DNA of 64,000 nt from Sipunculus nudus (Eukaryota; Annelida; Sipuncula; Golfingiida; Sipunculidae): NCBI GenBank assembly GCA_026874595.1, contig CM049322.1, positions 57,102,386 to 57,166,385 of the forward strand, read 5' to 3'. Of the stretch, positions 25,651 to 38,679 are shown in pieces. The position numbers were made by a program, and so were the translations under genes. The first letter of the stretch is position 1. Every line of letters begins with the position of its first letter. The notes under the pieces are model-generated. The model was not told the DNA's origin and did not search any database. It was given only the letters and a program-made list of their open reading frames with translations.

Positions 25651-26640
25651 GAAGAAGCACATGTTGAAAACTTTGGAAATTTTCTCAAAATATTCTTCAA
25701 CAAGGGCCCTGAGGCATCAAATGGTCCCCCGCCCCAATCATAACTCAAATGGGGATATCTTCTGTGATTTGCAGGCAACCTAGCTCCAAAGAAACCTTGC
25801 ATATGATTAAAGGCTAAAGTGTTTTTATTTACTACCTCATCTGAACAAAAGTGGAAAATACAATTATGGAACGCATTCAACAAAATTTGAAAGTCCCCTG
25901 AAAACGCCCAAAAAAATCAAGTTCAACCTACATTCATTTAAGATCCGTTGGTTTAAGGACCGGGTGCATATGATTTTAAGGATCAGGTGTTCTTCCTTAT
26001 TCACTTATAATTAAAAAAGTACCAAGTAGCGTAACAGTAGGTGGCGTTACTTGCAGGTCATAACCACATGCCAGTCATCTGAATAACATTTATGTAAAAT
26101 TTTATGAAATAAGCTTCAGGGCTTTTAGAGGTATTCGGCAGAGAAAGAACGGACGGAAGGAAAGACGGACAGACGGACTTGTGCGGACGATTGTTGTTGT
26201 TGTACGGTGGGAGACTAATAAAAACGAATCATAATAAACCAGAGTTTGCCTGTATAGGAAGTTGGATAAATAGAAAAGACCACATGGGTGACTGTTAAGG
26301 TTGGCCATTCACCTACCTTTTGAAAATAAAATTTATGTGATTTCTGGCTTCTGTGTATATACTAAAGATCTGAGGGTGATTTTAGTTGTGAAAAAGTTCT
26401 TATATGGCCTTCAGTGAAGGATATATGAACTTGTTCATCAACAACGTGTTTGTAAACACAGCAATGTTGACAAAAGAGAATAACAGGAAGTAGGTTGCTT
26501 ATACGCGGAGGCAGAAAGGTCACTTGTTGCATAATGCCATTTGCAAAGCTCTGGCTTATCTGATTTGCTATCAGATGCCCTTGTCGAATTTGCTTTGATT
26601 ATTTTGGTGGCCCCCCCCCCTTATATTATAAACACATTAA
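25651..26640. mobile_element. Unassigned interspersed repeat inserted in the LINE
   Basis: The LINE reading stops at about 25650 and comparable downstream ORF2 sequence resumes near 26660. The interval holds a GGGCCCTGAGGCATCAAATGG phrase and, near 26140-26200, an ACGGACGGAAGG/ACGGACAGACGG block like the ends of other repeats in this window. Target duplication not resolved. The tandem duplication at 26246 starts inside it. Confidence 0.45.
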
Positions 26641-26659
26641 TATAAACAAAACAAGCAGC

Positions 26660-28020
26660 CTGTGTGTGGTGATATCCACTTTAAATAAAAGTTTGAAAAT
26701 ACTGGGAGTTCATTTCACATATAATACACAAATATTTAATACCCTTAATTTTCGAAAATCTGAGAGAGATTTTATAGCAGTTCTTTTGGTCAGGAACACT
26801 ACTGACTGACTATAGAATGATTCAGGTCACTGGTATTGTCAAAACTGTTGTACATTTGTAATTTGTGCAAAAATCCAAATGGGTTTATAATAGATATACA
26901 ACAAGTATGTAACAGTTTTATTTGGGTAGGAAAACGACCAAAAGTGAAATTTACAACAGCAAATGGAGATTTGAAAATACCAGATGTATTTGCAATCATT
27001 CAGACACAAAGATAAAATTGATAAACAGGTAAATAGATGAAATGTGAAAAAAGTTAAAAACCTATCCATTATTTCATTTGGATAAAATAGGTGGTATTGA
27101 TGCTATTGGACATAAATGGAAAGTAACAGCTGTACCAGGTAAAATTCCATTGCGTTATAAGGAAGGTTTCAGAGAATTGGCTACTTTTTAATCATAGTAA
27201 CACCCCAGAAACATATCAAGAGGTTTTGAGAAAGCTACTCTGGAATAATAAATCTATTTTAGTTAACAAGAAGAGTATATTTTACGGGGAACTCAGTGAG
27301 AGCGGAATTAACTGTGTATCAGACACCATTAACCATAACGGACATATGCTTAAAGTTGAAGAGATCTTCATTCATAATCAAAGCCTTCGAAAAATTATTT
27401 ATTTCAACTGGTTACAAATTTACCAATTATTAGCAAAATCGTGGCTAAGTATACCTAAACATGAAAATAATCTTACTGGTGTTAACTGGATGAAAAACGG
27501 GGGGGGGGGGGGGGTTCCGCTTAGAAGCCATGTATGGGGTCAGTATAGATGCTTATTCCATTGAGTTCCAAAATAAACTGCTAAACAATTATTTTCCTCT
27601 AAATCAAATTTAAATGGAATCGAAAGGACCCTGATAAGTGTCCATATTGTGACGAAACTGTAGAACCAGTGCATCTATTTAATTTTATGAATGTAGTAGA
27701 GCCAATTCTCATTAAAACAAAATCTTAAAATATTTTTCTGACTGCAGAATACCATTACTAGAAAGGGAACTTTATTTTGCACTCTTTGGCTGTGTACCTG
27801 CTAATAATAATAATTTGTTATTTAATCAAATCTTGCTGTAATGAAAATAATATTGGATAAAAATCATGAATTAACTCATGGAAATTTAGAAAGAGCAGTT
27901 GTACAGCTGCTCTATATTTTTTATAACACTTGAAAAAAATATATATATAATGGAGAATAGAATTGCAAGAAGACATAACATATAAGAACTTAATGAAAAA
28001 TGGGAACCTGTAATAAATCA
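26660..28020 (+). mobile_element. L1/Tx1-like LINE ORF2 3' part (tandem copy 1)
   Basis: Forward frames show the post-RT region: ILGVHFTYN near 26695, a degraded FxWxGK-type block near 26920, LWNNKSILVNKKSIFYGEL near 27238-27295, WMKN, and a zf-RVT knuckle CPYCDETVEPVH at 27639-27676. The helical C-terminal tail follows (RELYFALFGCVP, MKIILDKNHEL). Several frameshifts and a 16-bp G run disrupt it. Probably the continuation of the LINE at 23.64-25.65 kb after an insertion. Confidence 0.75.
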
Positions 28021-28779
28021 TATATGAAAGAATATCAATATATTATTTTTCTCTTGTATGAAATATGAAACGTTTTAAGTACAAGCTTTTCAAACATTCG
28101 CGGTGGTAAATGTAGTTTGTGACTTTTCCATGTTTTGTAAATGTATATGTCAATTTTTTTCCATGTATGTTTTGTAAATTTGTAATATGTGACACAGATT
28201 AAAATGCATGAATTGCTTTATGGAATAAATGTATGTGTTAAAAAAAAGAATATATGAAAGAGAAGTCGAGAGGGAGGAGTATTTCACGACGAGCAAGTGA
28301 AGACGAACGCGAAAGAAAAGGGGAACAAAATCAAAGTGTTTTCTTTTTATTTTGTAAAATATTTTTAGGTGTGATATAATAGAGCTGTGCTTATAAATAC
28401 ATATCACACATATAACCCATGTTGACTTATTTTTATAATTCTAAGTTTATATTCATTTGCTTCATATATATGAAATGTCTAACTATAACTTGAACTAATT
28501 CAGAAATTTATTAACATGGCCGAATCCAGAATATTTGTAAGAGGGAAGTCAGTTGGACGGATTAAGGACAAAAAAAATATAGGCCTTGTAAAAACATTAT
28601 TGAATATTAATACCATATATACCATTAAATAATAGAAATATTATCACAAAACATCCCAAACAAACGTCATAATTATTAAATTTAAAGTGCTCTACTTATT
28701 CTAAAAAAGTATGTAGGGTATATGGGCCTTGTGGGTATAACAAAAATAATTCTTGGCTCGTATAAACACTACATTATGC

Positions 28780-29175
28780 GATGGGTAACAAGGTGAAAAA
28801 CATGTAAGGTTTGTCAGTAGGATCGACCCGTCGCGGTAAATAAATAAAGGTAAAGGTTGGGGTGTGTAGTCTGATATTACCGACGATGTCAGTCTCATCC
28901 GACTTTACCCTTTGCCTTCCTGGTCTTTCGGACTTGTTCATTCTTGGAGAATATGACTCATGCAGCCATATCAGACACTAGAAACTTATTCGTTTCACAT
29001 TTGACTTTCTCCCATTACCAGTACCCATCCACTCCTGGGTCGAGAGAGCGCACCCTGTGGTAAGGACTTTGGCCAAAGGTGTCTTTGCGCAGACGGCGGT
29101 CAGTGCGGGGCGTTAAATCCACAACCTTGCGGTCTCAGGTCTAGCGGCCTGACAATTTACATGCACGCTTCGCTA
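28780..29175 (-). mobile_element. SINE-like element, minus strand (tandem copy 1)
   Basis: The minus strand from about 29175 reads a degraded tRNA-like head (GCCGCTAGACCTGAGACCGC then GGTTGTGGATTTAACGCC, a weak B-box analogue). A body with CACCTTTGGCCAAAGTCC and GACCCAGGAGTGGATGGGTA follows, ending in a TTTATTTATTTACC-type tail near 28840. GC content is above the surroundings. No family assigned and pol III boxes are weak. Confidence 0.4.
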
Positions 29176-29732
29176 ATATTTGCCTATGTTATAGTAAAAT
29201 AAAAGTTCTACCAAATAACAGTTAAAATAAGTTTCCTAAAGGCTTACAAAGACGTTGCCAATGGTTACCATGGAATTTATCATCAAACACGGTTCGTGTT
29301 CCCTCAGCAAAGGTAAGCTAATATCAACTGCACTCCCAGAAAAAAAATCTGATTAAATTATCCAAAGGGCAGTGTGACTGAGCCAATCAAATACAAATTT
29401 CTTAAAGCCATCCAGGACATCACTAGTGACAATGTCGATAAAAACGGAAACAAATCACCAACACATTAAGCGTATCTGAATGGAAGTCTATACAAATCAA
29501 ATGGAACTGTTTTTGGGTCAGCTGGCAGGACATCAATAAAATTTACTGACAGCCTAATGGTTTCTTAAAAAAAAAATTATGGTATCAATTTGTCACAAAA
29601 GCGACACCTGCCGACGACGACTGGCACTGAGTTAGGGGTCCGTTGCAGGTCTGTTATCAACTTATATTCAAGGGTTGAGGATGACTCGCAAGGGTTAGTA
29701 TGGGCAACTGTTTCGTAACCAGATGCGAATAT

Positions 29733-29733
<1 letters not shown>

Positions 29734-29774
<41 letters not shown>
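29734..29774. repeat. (AT)n microsatellite (35912-35959 in copy 2)
   Basis: Pure AT dinucleotide. About 6 bp longer in the second tandem copy. Confidence 0.95.
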
Positions 29775-29777
<3 letters not shown>

Positions 29778-30419
29778 TATGAACCTTAATTTACTTGAGC
29801 TATTACAACTAAGTGTAGATCAAATAAAAATAAAGTCAGACGGAAAGGCAGGAATGTAACCAAATTCTGACATTCAAATATTGATATATTCCTCTGTATA
29901 AACCTTGCTCTCTCAACAGCGGAAGTGATTGAAGTAGCCATCCTTGTATAATCCAGTGTGTCGCAAAAATAATAATAATTATAGGTATATCTCAAATGAC
30001 ACAAGTATGAATCCCACCTTGTCCTGACACACAATACCCGCTTGTAGAACTCTCGGTCCTTTATCTTACCTGACCAGCTGTGACACTGACTATATGACCG
30101 GAACACGACAAACTTAGTGATACGCAGTGCGCATGCCCAGGGAAAAGGTCTACAGACTTGGGCACTAAACATTCATTACTACACAGTCGGAGGTTTTCTT
30201 ATAGCCGGTTCGGTTTCGTTTTCGTTGGTTTGTTGGTCTGTTAATCATCGCAATTAAATCGATTCAGATAAAGGTTTGATTGACTGGGATGGATTATCTT
30301 TGGCCGAGGTTTACGCTTTGTAGCTTGCCATCGTAGTACAAACAACAGAATTTCCATGCTTAAATCGCATTTCAAAATCATCAATTTAATATCAACATAT
30401 TTATTCTACATGGATTGTA

Positions 30420-31010
30420 CAAATAGGCATTAACATTTAATTATTATTTATTATTTAAATATATTTATACAGGGTGACTAGTTCATAAGTCACTCTAATC
30501 TTCCACTAGGCCCTGTGAAAATTAAAAATGCATCAACATTAAAATACATATGATCATATACATACATGTATACACATTAAATCGATCAGGCATATAATGA
30601 TAATAAAATCATGCATATTGTGAACATATAAAACATATGGTCACGTGTTCCATAACAACGGACCGGCATAAATAAACCTTGTTCTATAATATTCCTTACT
30701 CGGCTTAATCGGCGATTAAAGTATTCGTTGCAGATCTTGGTGAGTAATCATGAGAGTTTTTGACAAATGACAATGATTCTCGCAAACCTGTATGCATTGT
30801 TTAATGTAACAATTTATACATAAGAATGGCTGTAAAGTATTCATATCGTTTTGATACAGATATTCAGTTCAATTCTTGTATTAACGTTGCACTTCGAACA
30901 TCAAAATATAAACATCCAGTAATGATACGGGCTGCCCGTTTTATATTTTTTTATCCAGTTTTATTAGTCTATTCCCTCATATACATATGGCAAAGTCTAT
31001 ATGAGGCTGT
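30420..31010 (-). mobile_element. LINE 3' end, RT C-terminal tail (tandem copy 1)
   Basis: On the minus strand from about 31000, the pattern typical of the C-terminal tail of CR1/L2-like LINE polymerases appears in degraded form: a tail block around CINCYIKQC, then SPIKPSKEYYRTRFIYAGP and LLWNT near 30700-30640, followed by an AT-rich 3' UTR with a TACAGGGTGACTAG phrase near 30470. Stops interrupt it. This is a short 5'-truncated copy. Confidence 0.5.
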
Positions 31011-31154
31011 ATAATCGCGCTATACACCACAGTGATATATTTAGAGAGGGGGTTTAATAATGCAAGCTTAGGTGATAATTTATTCTTTACTGGCTCCAAT
31101 GGCCTAAAACTCTCAGGGTATTCCGTTCATGATTGCCTGATTTGTGTTGTGGAC

Positions 31155-31232
31155 AAACACCCACATACACACACCCACATACACACACCCACATACACAC
31201 ACAAAAACAAACACACCCACACACGATCGGGA
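31155..31232. repeat. CACACCCACATA-type minisatellite (also 37341-37418)
   Basis: A 14-16 bp CACCCACATACACA unit repeats about three times, then a degenerate CA-rich tail. It creates His/Thr-rich and Cys/Val-rich ORFs on opposite strands that are not genes. Confidence 0.9.
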
Positions 31233-31880
31233 ATGAACGCATGCCCTCCTTACAGATGCTATAAAAACTACATTCATAGCACATGTATACCTCGTCAAGG
31301 ATTGAAACTTTAACTTTCCTGTGTTTATAAATGTCTATTTACAGAGTTTCGGGGTTCACCAGCAAGGCTCACGAGTGAGCTGCAGAACAATTTCTTCCCC
31401 ATAACCCAAAGTTTAAGAACATTCCCACAGAGTAAAAAAAAGCTCCTTTTGACAAATAAATGCCCAGACTGTATATTTAAAAAAAAACGAGTGTTACACA
31501 AAATTTCATCAACATCTATTCAGGAATGAAAAAAAAAAGGAATGTTTGCGTAAATTTGCGAACGGAGAGGCAAACCAGGAGAAAGTAGCATATGTCGACA
31601 CCTACCGGAGATATAATACATACCTTATGTCATAAACATAACACACCGGGAAGGCTAGCTTAGAAATTCACATTTTAAGTAATGCAGCCCTCCACCATAT
31701 CGGGTGTTCCTTTTGTGGGATGCACTAAAAGGCAGCCTTGCATTCACAAACTCGGCCCATATTGCCAGGTTCATTCGTGAAAAAAAGTGACTTTAAATTG
31801 TGAATATTCCTTGGTGACGTTCCGGAATATCGACCACGTTCCGGATCCACACTAAAGACTAATCGATTTTCTAATGGTAC

Positions 31881-32416
31881 TGTCACCCCTAACTTAACGT
31901 GATAACTTTACAACGGATATATCCTATAAAACAATAGGATGGGTTTACGCTCGCCACTTGATTTCACTAATCAAGAAATTAGATCCCGATCATTACAGGT
32001 GACATTTCCAGGTTCTTTTAAGGACGTGTATAAAAATACCGGACAACCATACACCCAGATCAATAGAAACTATGAGACATCAGGTTAAATTCACAAATAT
32101 AAATCAAGACAATTCTTACAGAGACATAGAAGTGAGTGTGTGTGCGTTGATATGTCAATACGACAGTCCTTCACATTAAAAATACAGGATATTTACTGAG
32201 TCCATGGTTTGTATAAAAACAATAAGGTCCATTTCCTTCAGAGATCTCTGGTTACTGTTTTGTGTAGAATTTAGCGTATGGTTAGTACCATATAGTCTTT
32301 CTGAGTTTAGCGATCTTCAACTGATCTTGCTTGACAGCGACCCGGATAGGCTTACGTTAACATGAATGGAATAGCTCTCTTTGTTTACATATGAGCTTAG
32401 AGTCCTTGACCTTACT
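31881..32416 (-). mobile_element. Truncated gypsy LTR fragment (tandem copy 1)
   Basis: The 536 bp from TGTCACCCC at 31881 to the end of copy 1 equal the first 536 plus-strand bp of the 3' LTR at 38067-38602, including the preceding GGTAC. The retroelement body is absent here, so this piece arrived through the tandem duplication, not by its own insertion. Confidence 0.93.
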
Positions 32417-32837
32417 TGAGTTGCCTGTATAGGAAGTTGGATAAATAGAAAAGACCACATGGGTGACTGTTAAGGTTGGCCATTCACCTACCTTTTGAAA
32501 ATAAAATTTATGTGATTTCTGGCTTCTGTGTATATACTAAAGATCTGAGGGTGATTTTAGTTGTGAAAAAGTTCTTATATGGCCTTCAGTGAAGGATATA
32601 TGAACTTGTTCATCAACAACGTGTTTGTAAACACAGCAATGTTGACAAAAGAGAATAACAGGAAGTAGGTTGCTTATACGCGGAGGCAGAAAGGTCACTT
32701 GTTGCATAATGCCATTTGCAAAGCTCTGGCTTATCTGATTTGCTATCAGATGCCCTTGTCGAATTTGCTTTGATTATTTTGGTGGCCCCCCCCCCCCCTT
32801 ATATTATAAACACATTAATATAAACAAAACAAGCAGC

Positions 32838-34200
32838 CTGTGTGTGGTGATATCCACTTTAAATAAAAGTTTGAAAATACTGGGAGTTCATTTCACATAT
32901 AATACACAAATATTTAATACCCTTAATTTTCGAAAATCTGAGAGAGATTTTATAGCAGTTCTTTTGGTCAGGAACACTACTGACTGACTATAGAATGATT
33001 CAGGTCACTGGTATTGTCAAAACTGTTGTACATTTGTAATTTGTGCAAAAATCCAAATGGGTTTATAATAGATATACAACAAGTATGTAACAGTTTTATT
33101 TGGGTAGGAAAACGACCAAAAGTGAAATTTACAACAGCAAATGGAGATTTGAAAATACCAGATGTATTTGCAATCATTCAGACACAAAGATAAAATTGAT
33201 AAACAGGTAAATAGATGAAATGTGAAAAAAGTTAAAAACCTATCCATTATTTCATTTGGATAAAATAGGTGGTATTGATGCTATTGGACATAAATGGAAA
33301 GTAACAGCTGTACCAGGTAAAATTCCATTGCGTTATAAGGAAGGTTTCAGAGAATTGGCTACTTTTTAATCATAGTAACACCCCAGAAACATATCAAGAG
33401 GTTTTGAGAAAGCTACTCTGGAATAATAAATCTATTTTAGTTAACAAGAAGAGTATATTTTACGGGGAACTCAGTGAGAGCGGAATTAACTGTGTATCAG
33501 ACACCATTAACCATAACGGACATATGCTTAAAGTTGAAGAGATCTTCATTCATAATCAAAGCCTTCGAAAAATTATTTATTTCAACTGGTTACAAATTTA
33601 CCAATTATTAGCAAAATCGTGGCTAAGTATACCTAAACATGAAAATAATCTTACTGGTGTTAACTGGATGAAAAACGGGGGGGGGGGGGGGGGTTCCGCT
33701 TAGAAGCCATGTATGGGGTCAGTATAGATGCTTATTCCATTGAGTTCCAAAATAAACTGCTAAACAATTATTTTCCTCTAAATCAAATTTAAATGGAATC
33801 GAAAGGACCCTGATAAGTGTCCATATTGTGACGAAACTGTAGAACCAGTGCATCTATTTAATTTTATGAATGTAGTAGAGCCAATTCTCATTAAAACAAA
33901 ATCTTAAAATATTTTTCTGACTGCAGAATACCATTACTAGAAAGGGAACTTTATTTTGCACTCTTTGGCTGTGTACCTGCTAATAATAATAATTTGTTAT
34001 TTAATCAAATCTTGCTGTAATGAAAATAATATTGGATAAAAATCATGAATTAACTCATGGAAATTTAGAAAGAGCAGTTGTACAGCTGCTCTATATTTTT
34101 TATAACACTTGAAAAAAATATATATATAATGGAGAATAGAATTGCAAGAAGACATAACATATAAGAACTTAATGAAAAATGGGAACCTGTAATAAATCAT
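32838..34200 (+). mobile_element. L1/Tx1-like LINE ORF2 3' part (tandem copy 2)
   Basis: Duplicate of 26660-28020 with the same breaks. The poly-G run is one base longer. Confidence 0.75.
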
Positions 34201-34958
34201 ATATGAAAGAATATCAATATATTATTTTTCTCTTGTATGAAATATGAAACGTTTTAAGTACAAGCTTTTCAAACATTCGCGGTGGTAAATGTAGTTTGTG
34301 ACTTTTCCATGTTTTGTAAATGTATATGTCAATTTTTTTCCATGTATGTTTTGTAAATTTGTAATATGTGACACAGATTAAAATGCATGAATTGCTTTAT
34401 GGAATAAATGTATGTGTTAAAAAAAAGAATATATGAAAGAGAAGTCGAGAGGGAGGAGTATTTCACGACGAGCAAGTGAAGACGAACGCGAAAGAAAAGG
34501 GGAACAAAATCAAAGTGTTTTCTTTTTATTTTGTAAAATATTTTTAGGTGTGATATAATAGAGCTGTGCTTATAAATACATATCACACATATAACCCATG
34601 TTGACTTATTTTTATAATTCTAAGTTTATATTCATTTGCTTCATATATATGAAATGTCTAACTATAACTTGAACTAATTCAGAAATTTATTAACATGGCC
34701 GAATCCAGAATATTTGTAAGAGGGAAGTCAGTTGGACGGATTAAGGACAAAAAAAATATAGGCCTTGTAAAAACATTATTGAATATTAATACCATATATA
34801 CCATTAAATAATAGAAATATTATCACAAAACATCCCAAACAAACGTCATAATTATTAAATTTAAAGTGCTCTACTTATTCTAAAAAAGTATGTAGGGTAT
34901 ATGGGCCTTGTGGGTATAACAAAAATAATTCTTGGCTCGTATAAACACTACATTATGC

Positions 34959-35354
34959 GATGGGTAACAAGGTGAAAAACATGTAAGGTTTGTCAGTAGG
35001 ATCGACCCGTCGCGGTAAATAAATAAAGGTAAAGGTTGGGGTGTGTAGTCTGATATTACCGACGATGTCAGTCTCATCCGACTTTACCCTTTGCCTTCCT
35101 GGTCTTTCGGACTTGTTCATTCTTGGAGAATATGACTCATGCAGCCATATCAGACACTAGAAACTTATTCGTTTCACATTTGACTTTCTCCCATTACCAG
35201 TACCCATCCACTCCTGGGTCGAGAGAGCGCACCCTGTGGTAAGGACTTTGGCCAAAGGTGTCTTTGCGCAGACGGCGGTCAGTGCGGGGCGTTAAATCCA
35301 CAACCTTGCGGTCTCAGGTCTAGCGGCCTGACAATTTACATGCACGCTTCGCTA
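34959..35354 (-). mobile_element. SINE-like element, minus strand (tandem copy 2)
   Basis: Duplicate of 28780-29175. Confidence 0.4.
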
Positions 35355-35911
35355 ATATTTGCCTATGTTATAGTAAAATAAAAGTTCTACCAAATAACAG
35401 TTAAAATAAGTTTCCTAAAGGCTTACAAAGACGTTGCCAATGGTTACCATGGAATTTATCATCAAACACGGTTCGTGTTCCCTCAGCAAAGGTAAGCTAA
35501 TATCAACTGCACTCCCAGAAAAAAAATCTGATTAAATTATCCAAAGGGCAGTGTGACTGAGCCAATCAAATACAAATTTCTTAAAGCCATCCAGGACATC
35601 ACTAGTGACAATGTCGATAAAAACGGAAACAAATCACCAACACATTAAGCGTATCTGAATGGAAGTCTATACAAATCAAATGGAACTGTTTTTGGGTCAG
35701 CTGGCAGGACATCAATAAAATTTACTGACAGCCTAATGGTTTCTTAAAAAAAAAATTATGGTATCAATTTGTCACAAAAGCGACACCTGCCGACGACGAC
35801 TGGCACTGAGTTAGGGGTCCGTTGCAGGTCTGTTATCAACTTATATTCAAGGGTTGAGGATGACTCGCAAGGGTTAGTATGGGCAACTGTTTCGTAACCA
35901 GATGCGAATAT

Positions 35912-35962
<51 letters not shown>

Positions 35963-36604
35963 TATGAACCTTAATTTACTTGAGCTATTACAACTAAGTG
36001 TAGATCAAATAAAAATAAAGTCAGACGGAAAGGCAGGAATGTAACCAAATTCTGACATTCAAATATTGATATATTCCTCTGTATAAACCTTGCTCTCTCA
36101 ACAGCGGAAGTGATTGAAGTAGCCATCCTTGTATAATCCAGTGTGTCGCAAAAATAATAATAATTATAGGTATATCTCAAATGACACAAGTATGAATCCC
36201 ACCTTGTCCTGACACACAATACCCGCTTGTAGAACTCTCGGTCCTTTATCTTACCTGACCAGCTGTGACACTGACTATATGACCGGAACACGACAAACTT
36301 AGTGATACGCAGTGCGCATGCCCAGGGAAAAGGTCTACAGACTTGGGCACTAAACATTCATTACTACACAGTCGGAGGTTTTCTTATAGCCGGTTCGGTT
36401 TCGTTTTCGTTGGTTTGTTGGTCTGTTAATCATCGCAATTAAATCGATTCAGATAAAGGTTTGATTGACTGGGATGGATTATCTTTGGCCGAGGTTTACG
36501 CTTTGTAGCTTGCCATCGTAGTACAAACAACAGAATTTCCATGCTTAAATCGCATTTCAAAATCATCAATTTAATATCAACATATTTATTCTACATGGAT
36601 TGTA

Positions 36605-37197
36605 CAAATAGGCATTAACATTTAATTATTATTTATTATTTAAATATATTTATACAGGGTGACTAGTTCATAAGTCACTCTAATCTTCCACTAGGCCCTG
36701 TGAAAATTAAAAATGCATCAACATTAAAATACATATGATCATATACATACATGTATACACATTAAATCGATCAGGCATATAATGATAATAAAATCATGCA
36801 TATTGTGAACATATAAAACATATGGTCACGTGTTCCATAACAACGGACCGGCATAAATAAACCTTGTTCTATAATATTCCTTACTCGGCTTAATCGGCGA
36901 TTAAAGTATTCGTTGCAGATCTTGGTGAGTAATCATGAGAGTTTTTGACAAATGACAATGATTCTCGCAAACCTGTATGCATTGTTTAATGTAACAATTT
37001 ATACATAAGAATGGCTGTAAAGTATTCATATCGTTTTGATACAGATATTCAGTTCAATTCTTGTATTAACGTTGCACTTCGAACATCAAAATATAAACAT
37101 CCAGTAATGATACGGGCTGCCCGTTTTATATTTTTTTTATCCAGTTTTATTAGTCTATTCCCTCATATACATATGGCAAAGTCTATATGAGGCTGTA
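36605..37197 (-). mobile_element. LINE 3' end (tandem copy 2)
   Basis: Duplicate of 30420-31010, with one extra T in a T run. Confidence 0.5.
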
Positions 37198-38061
37198 TAA
37201 TCGCGCTATACACCACAGTGATATATTTAGAGAGGGGGTTTAATAATGCAAGCTTAGGTGATAATTTATTCTTTACTGGCTCCAATGGCCTAAAACTCTC
37301 AGGGTATTCCGTTCATGATTGCCTGATTTGTGTTGTGGACAAACACCCACATACACACACCCACATACACACACCCACATACACACACAAAAACAAACAC
37401 ACCCACACACGATCGGGAATGAACGCATGCCCTCCTTACAGATGCTATAAAAACTACATTCATAGCACATGTATACCTCGTCAAGGATTGAAACTTTAAC
37501 TTTCCTGTGTTTATAAATGTCTATTTACAGAGTTTCGGGGTTCACCAGCAAGGCTCACGAGTGAGCTGCAGAACAATTTCTTCCCCATAACCCAAAGTTT
37601 AAGAACATTCCCACAGAGTAAAAAAAAGCTCCTTTTGACAAATAAATGCCCAGACTGTATATTTAAAAAAAAACGAGTGTTACACAAAATTTCATCAACA
37701 TCTGTTCAGGAATGAAAAAAAAAAGGAATGTTTGCGTAAATTTGCGAACGGAGAGGCAAACCAGGAGAAAGTAGCATATGTCGACACCTACCGGAGATAT
37801 AATACATACCTTATGTCATAAACATAACACACCGGGAAGGCTAGCTTAGAAATTCACATTTTAAGTAATGCAGCCCTCCACCATATCGGGTGTTCCTTTT
37901 GTGGGATGCACTAAAAGGCAGCCTTGCATTCACAAACTCGGCCCATATTGCCAGGTTCATTCGTGAAAAAAAGTGACTTTAAATTGTGAATATTCCTTGG
38001 TGACGTTCCGGAATATCGACCACGTTCCGGATCCACACTAAAGACTAATCGATTTTCTAAT

Positions 38062-38066
38062 GGTAC
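38062..38066. repeat. Target-site duplication GGTAC, left (right copy 43009-43013)
   Basis: GGTAC directly precedes the left LTR and directly follows the right LTR at 43008. A 5-bp duplication is normal for Ty3/gypsy integration. Confidence 0.9.
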
Positions 38067-38679
38067 TGTCACCCCTAACTTAACGTGATAACTTTACAAC
38101 GGATATATCCTATAAAACAATAGGATGGGTTTACGCTCGCCACTTGATTTCACTAATCAAGAAATTAGATCCCGATCATTACAGGTGACATTTCCAGGTT
38201 CTTTTAAGGACGTGTATAAAAATACCGGACAACCATACACCCAGATCAATAGAAACTATGAGACATCAGGTTAAATTCACAAATATAAATCAAGACAATT
38301 CTTACAGAGACATAGAAGTGAGTGTGTGTGCGTTGATATGTCAATACGACAGTCCTTCACATTAAAAATACAGGATATTTACTGAGTCCATGGTTTGTAT
38401 AAAAACAATAAGGTCCATTTCCTTCAGAGATCTCTGGTTACTGTTTTGTGTAGAATTTAGCGTATGGTTAGTACCATATAGTCTTTCTGAGTTTAGCGAT
38501 CTTCAACTGATCTTGCTTGACAGCGACCCGGATAGGCTTACGTTAACATGAATGGAATAGCTCTCTTTGTTTACATATGAGCTTAGAGTCCTTGACCTTA
38601 CTCAACAATTGTTTCACGGCTTACAGCGATTATGTATCTAGGTCAAGCTGAACTAGGCCGGCAGGTGACGCGTGCGCAC

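Larger units (their letters stand above)
26246..32416. repeat. Tandem segmental duplication, copy 1 (6171 bp)
   Basis: Matches 32421-38602 essentially base for base. Differences seen: a C run of 10 against 13, a G run of 16 against 17, about three AT dinucleotides near 29.74 kb, one T in a T run near 30.95 kb, and one substitution (A at 31518, G at 37704). The junction with copy 2 is 4 bp (TGAG, 32417-32420). It contains LINE, SINE-like and LTR pieces, listed separately. Confidence 0.97.
32421..38602. repeat. Tandem segmental duplication, copy 2 (6182 bp)
   Basis: Second copy of the unit at 26246-32416. It ends inside the left LTR of the gypsy element, at 38602, after which the LTR continues with sequence not present in copy 1. 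Confidence 0.97.

Noticed and set aside
28780-29175. A tRNA gene within the SINE-like element
   Set aside because: A and B boxes are weak and no cloverleaf forms.
26799-35077. Pairs of identical small ORFs (for example 26799/32977, 27818/33997, 28150/34329, 28701/34880)
   Set aside because: They are antisense or chance frames over LINE remnants and AT-rich DNA, doubled by the tandem duplication.
29786-36357. 128-codon minus-strand ORF present in both tandem copies (29786-30172 and 35971-36357)
   Set aside because: Presence in both copies only reflects the recent duplication and is not conservation. No domain is recognised, and its start overlaps a repeat end shared with the insertion at 58.6 kb.
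31032-37499. His/Thr-rich and Cys/Val-rich ORFs near 31.1 and 37.3 kb
   Set aside because: Opposite-strand readings of a CA-rich minisatellite.
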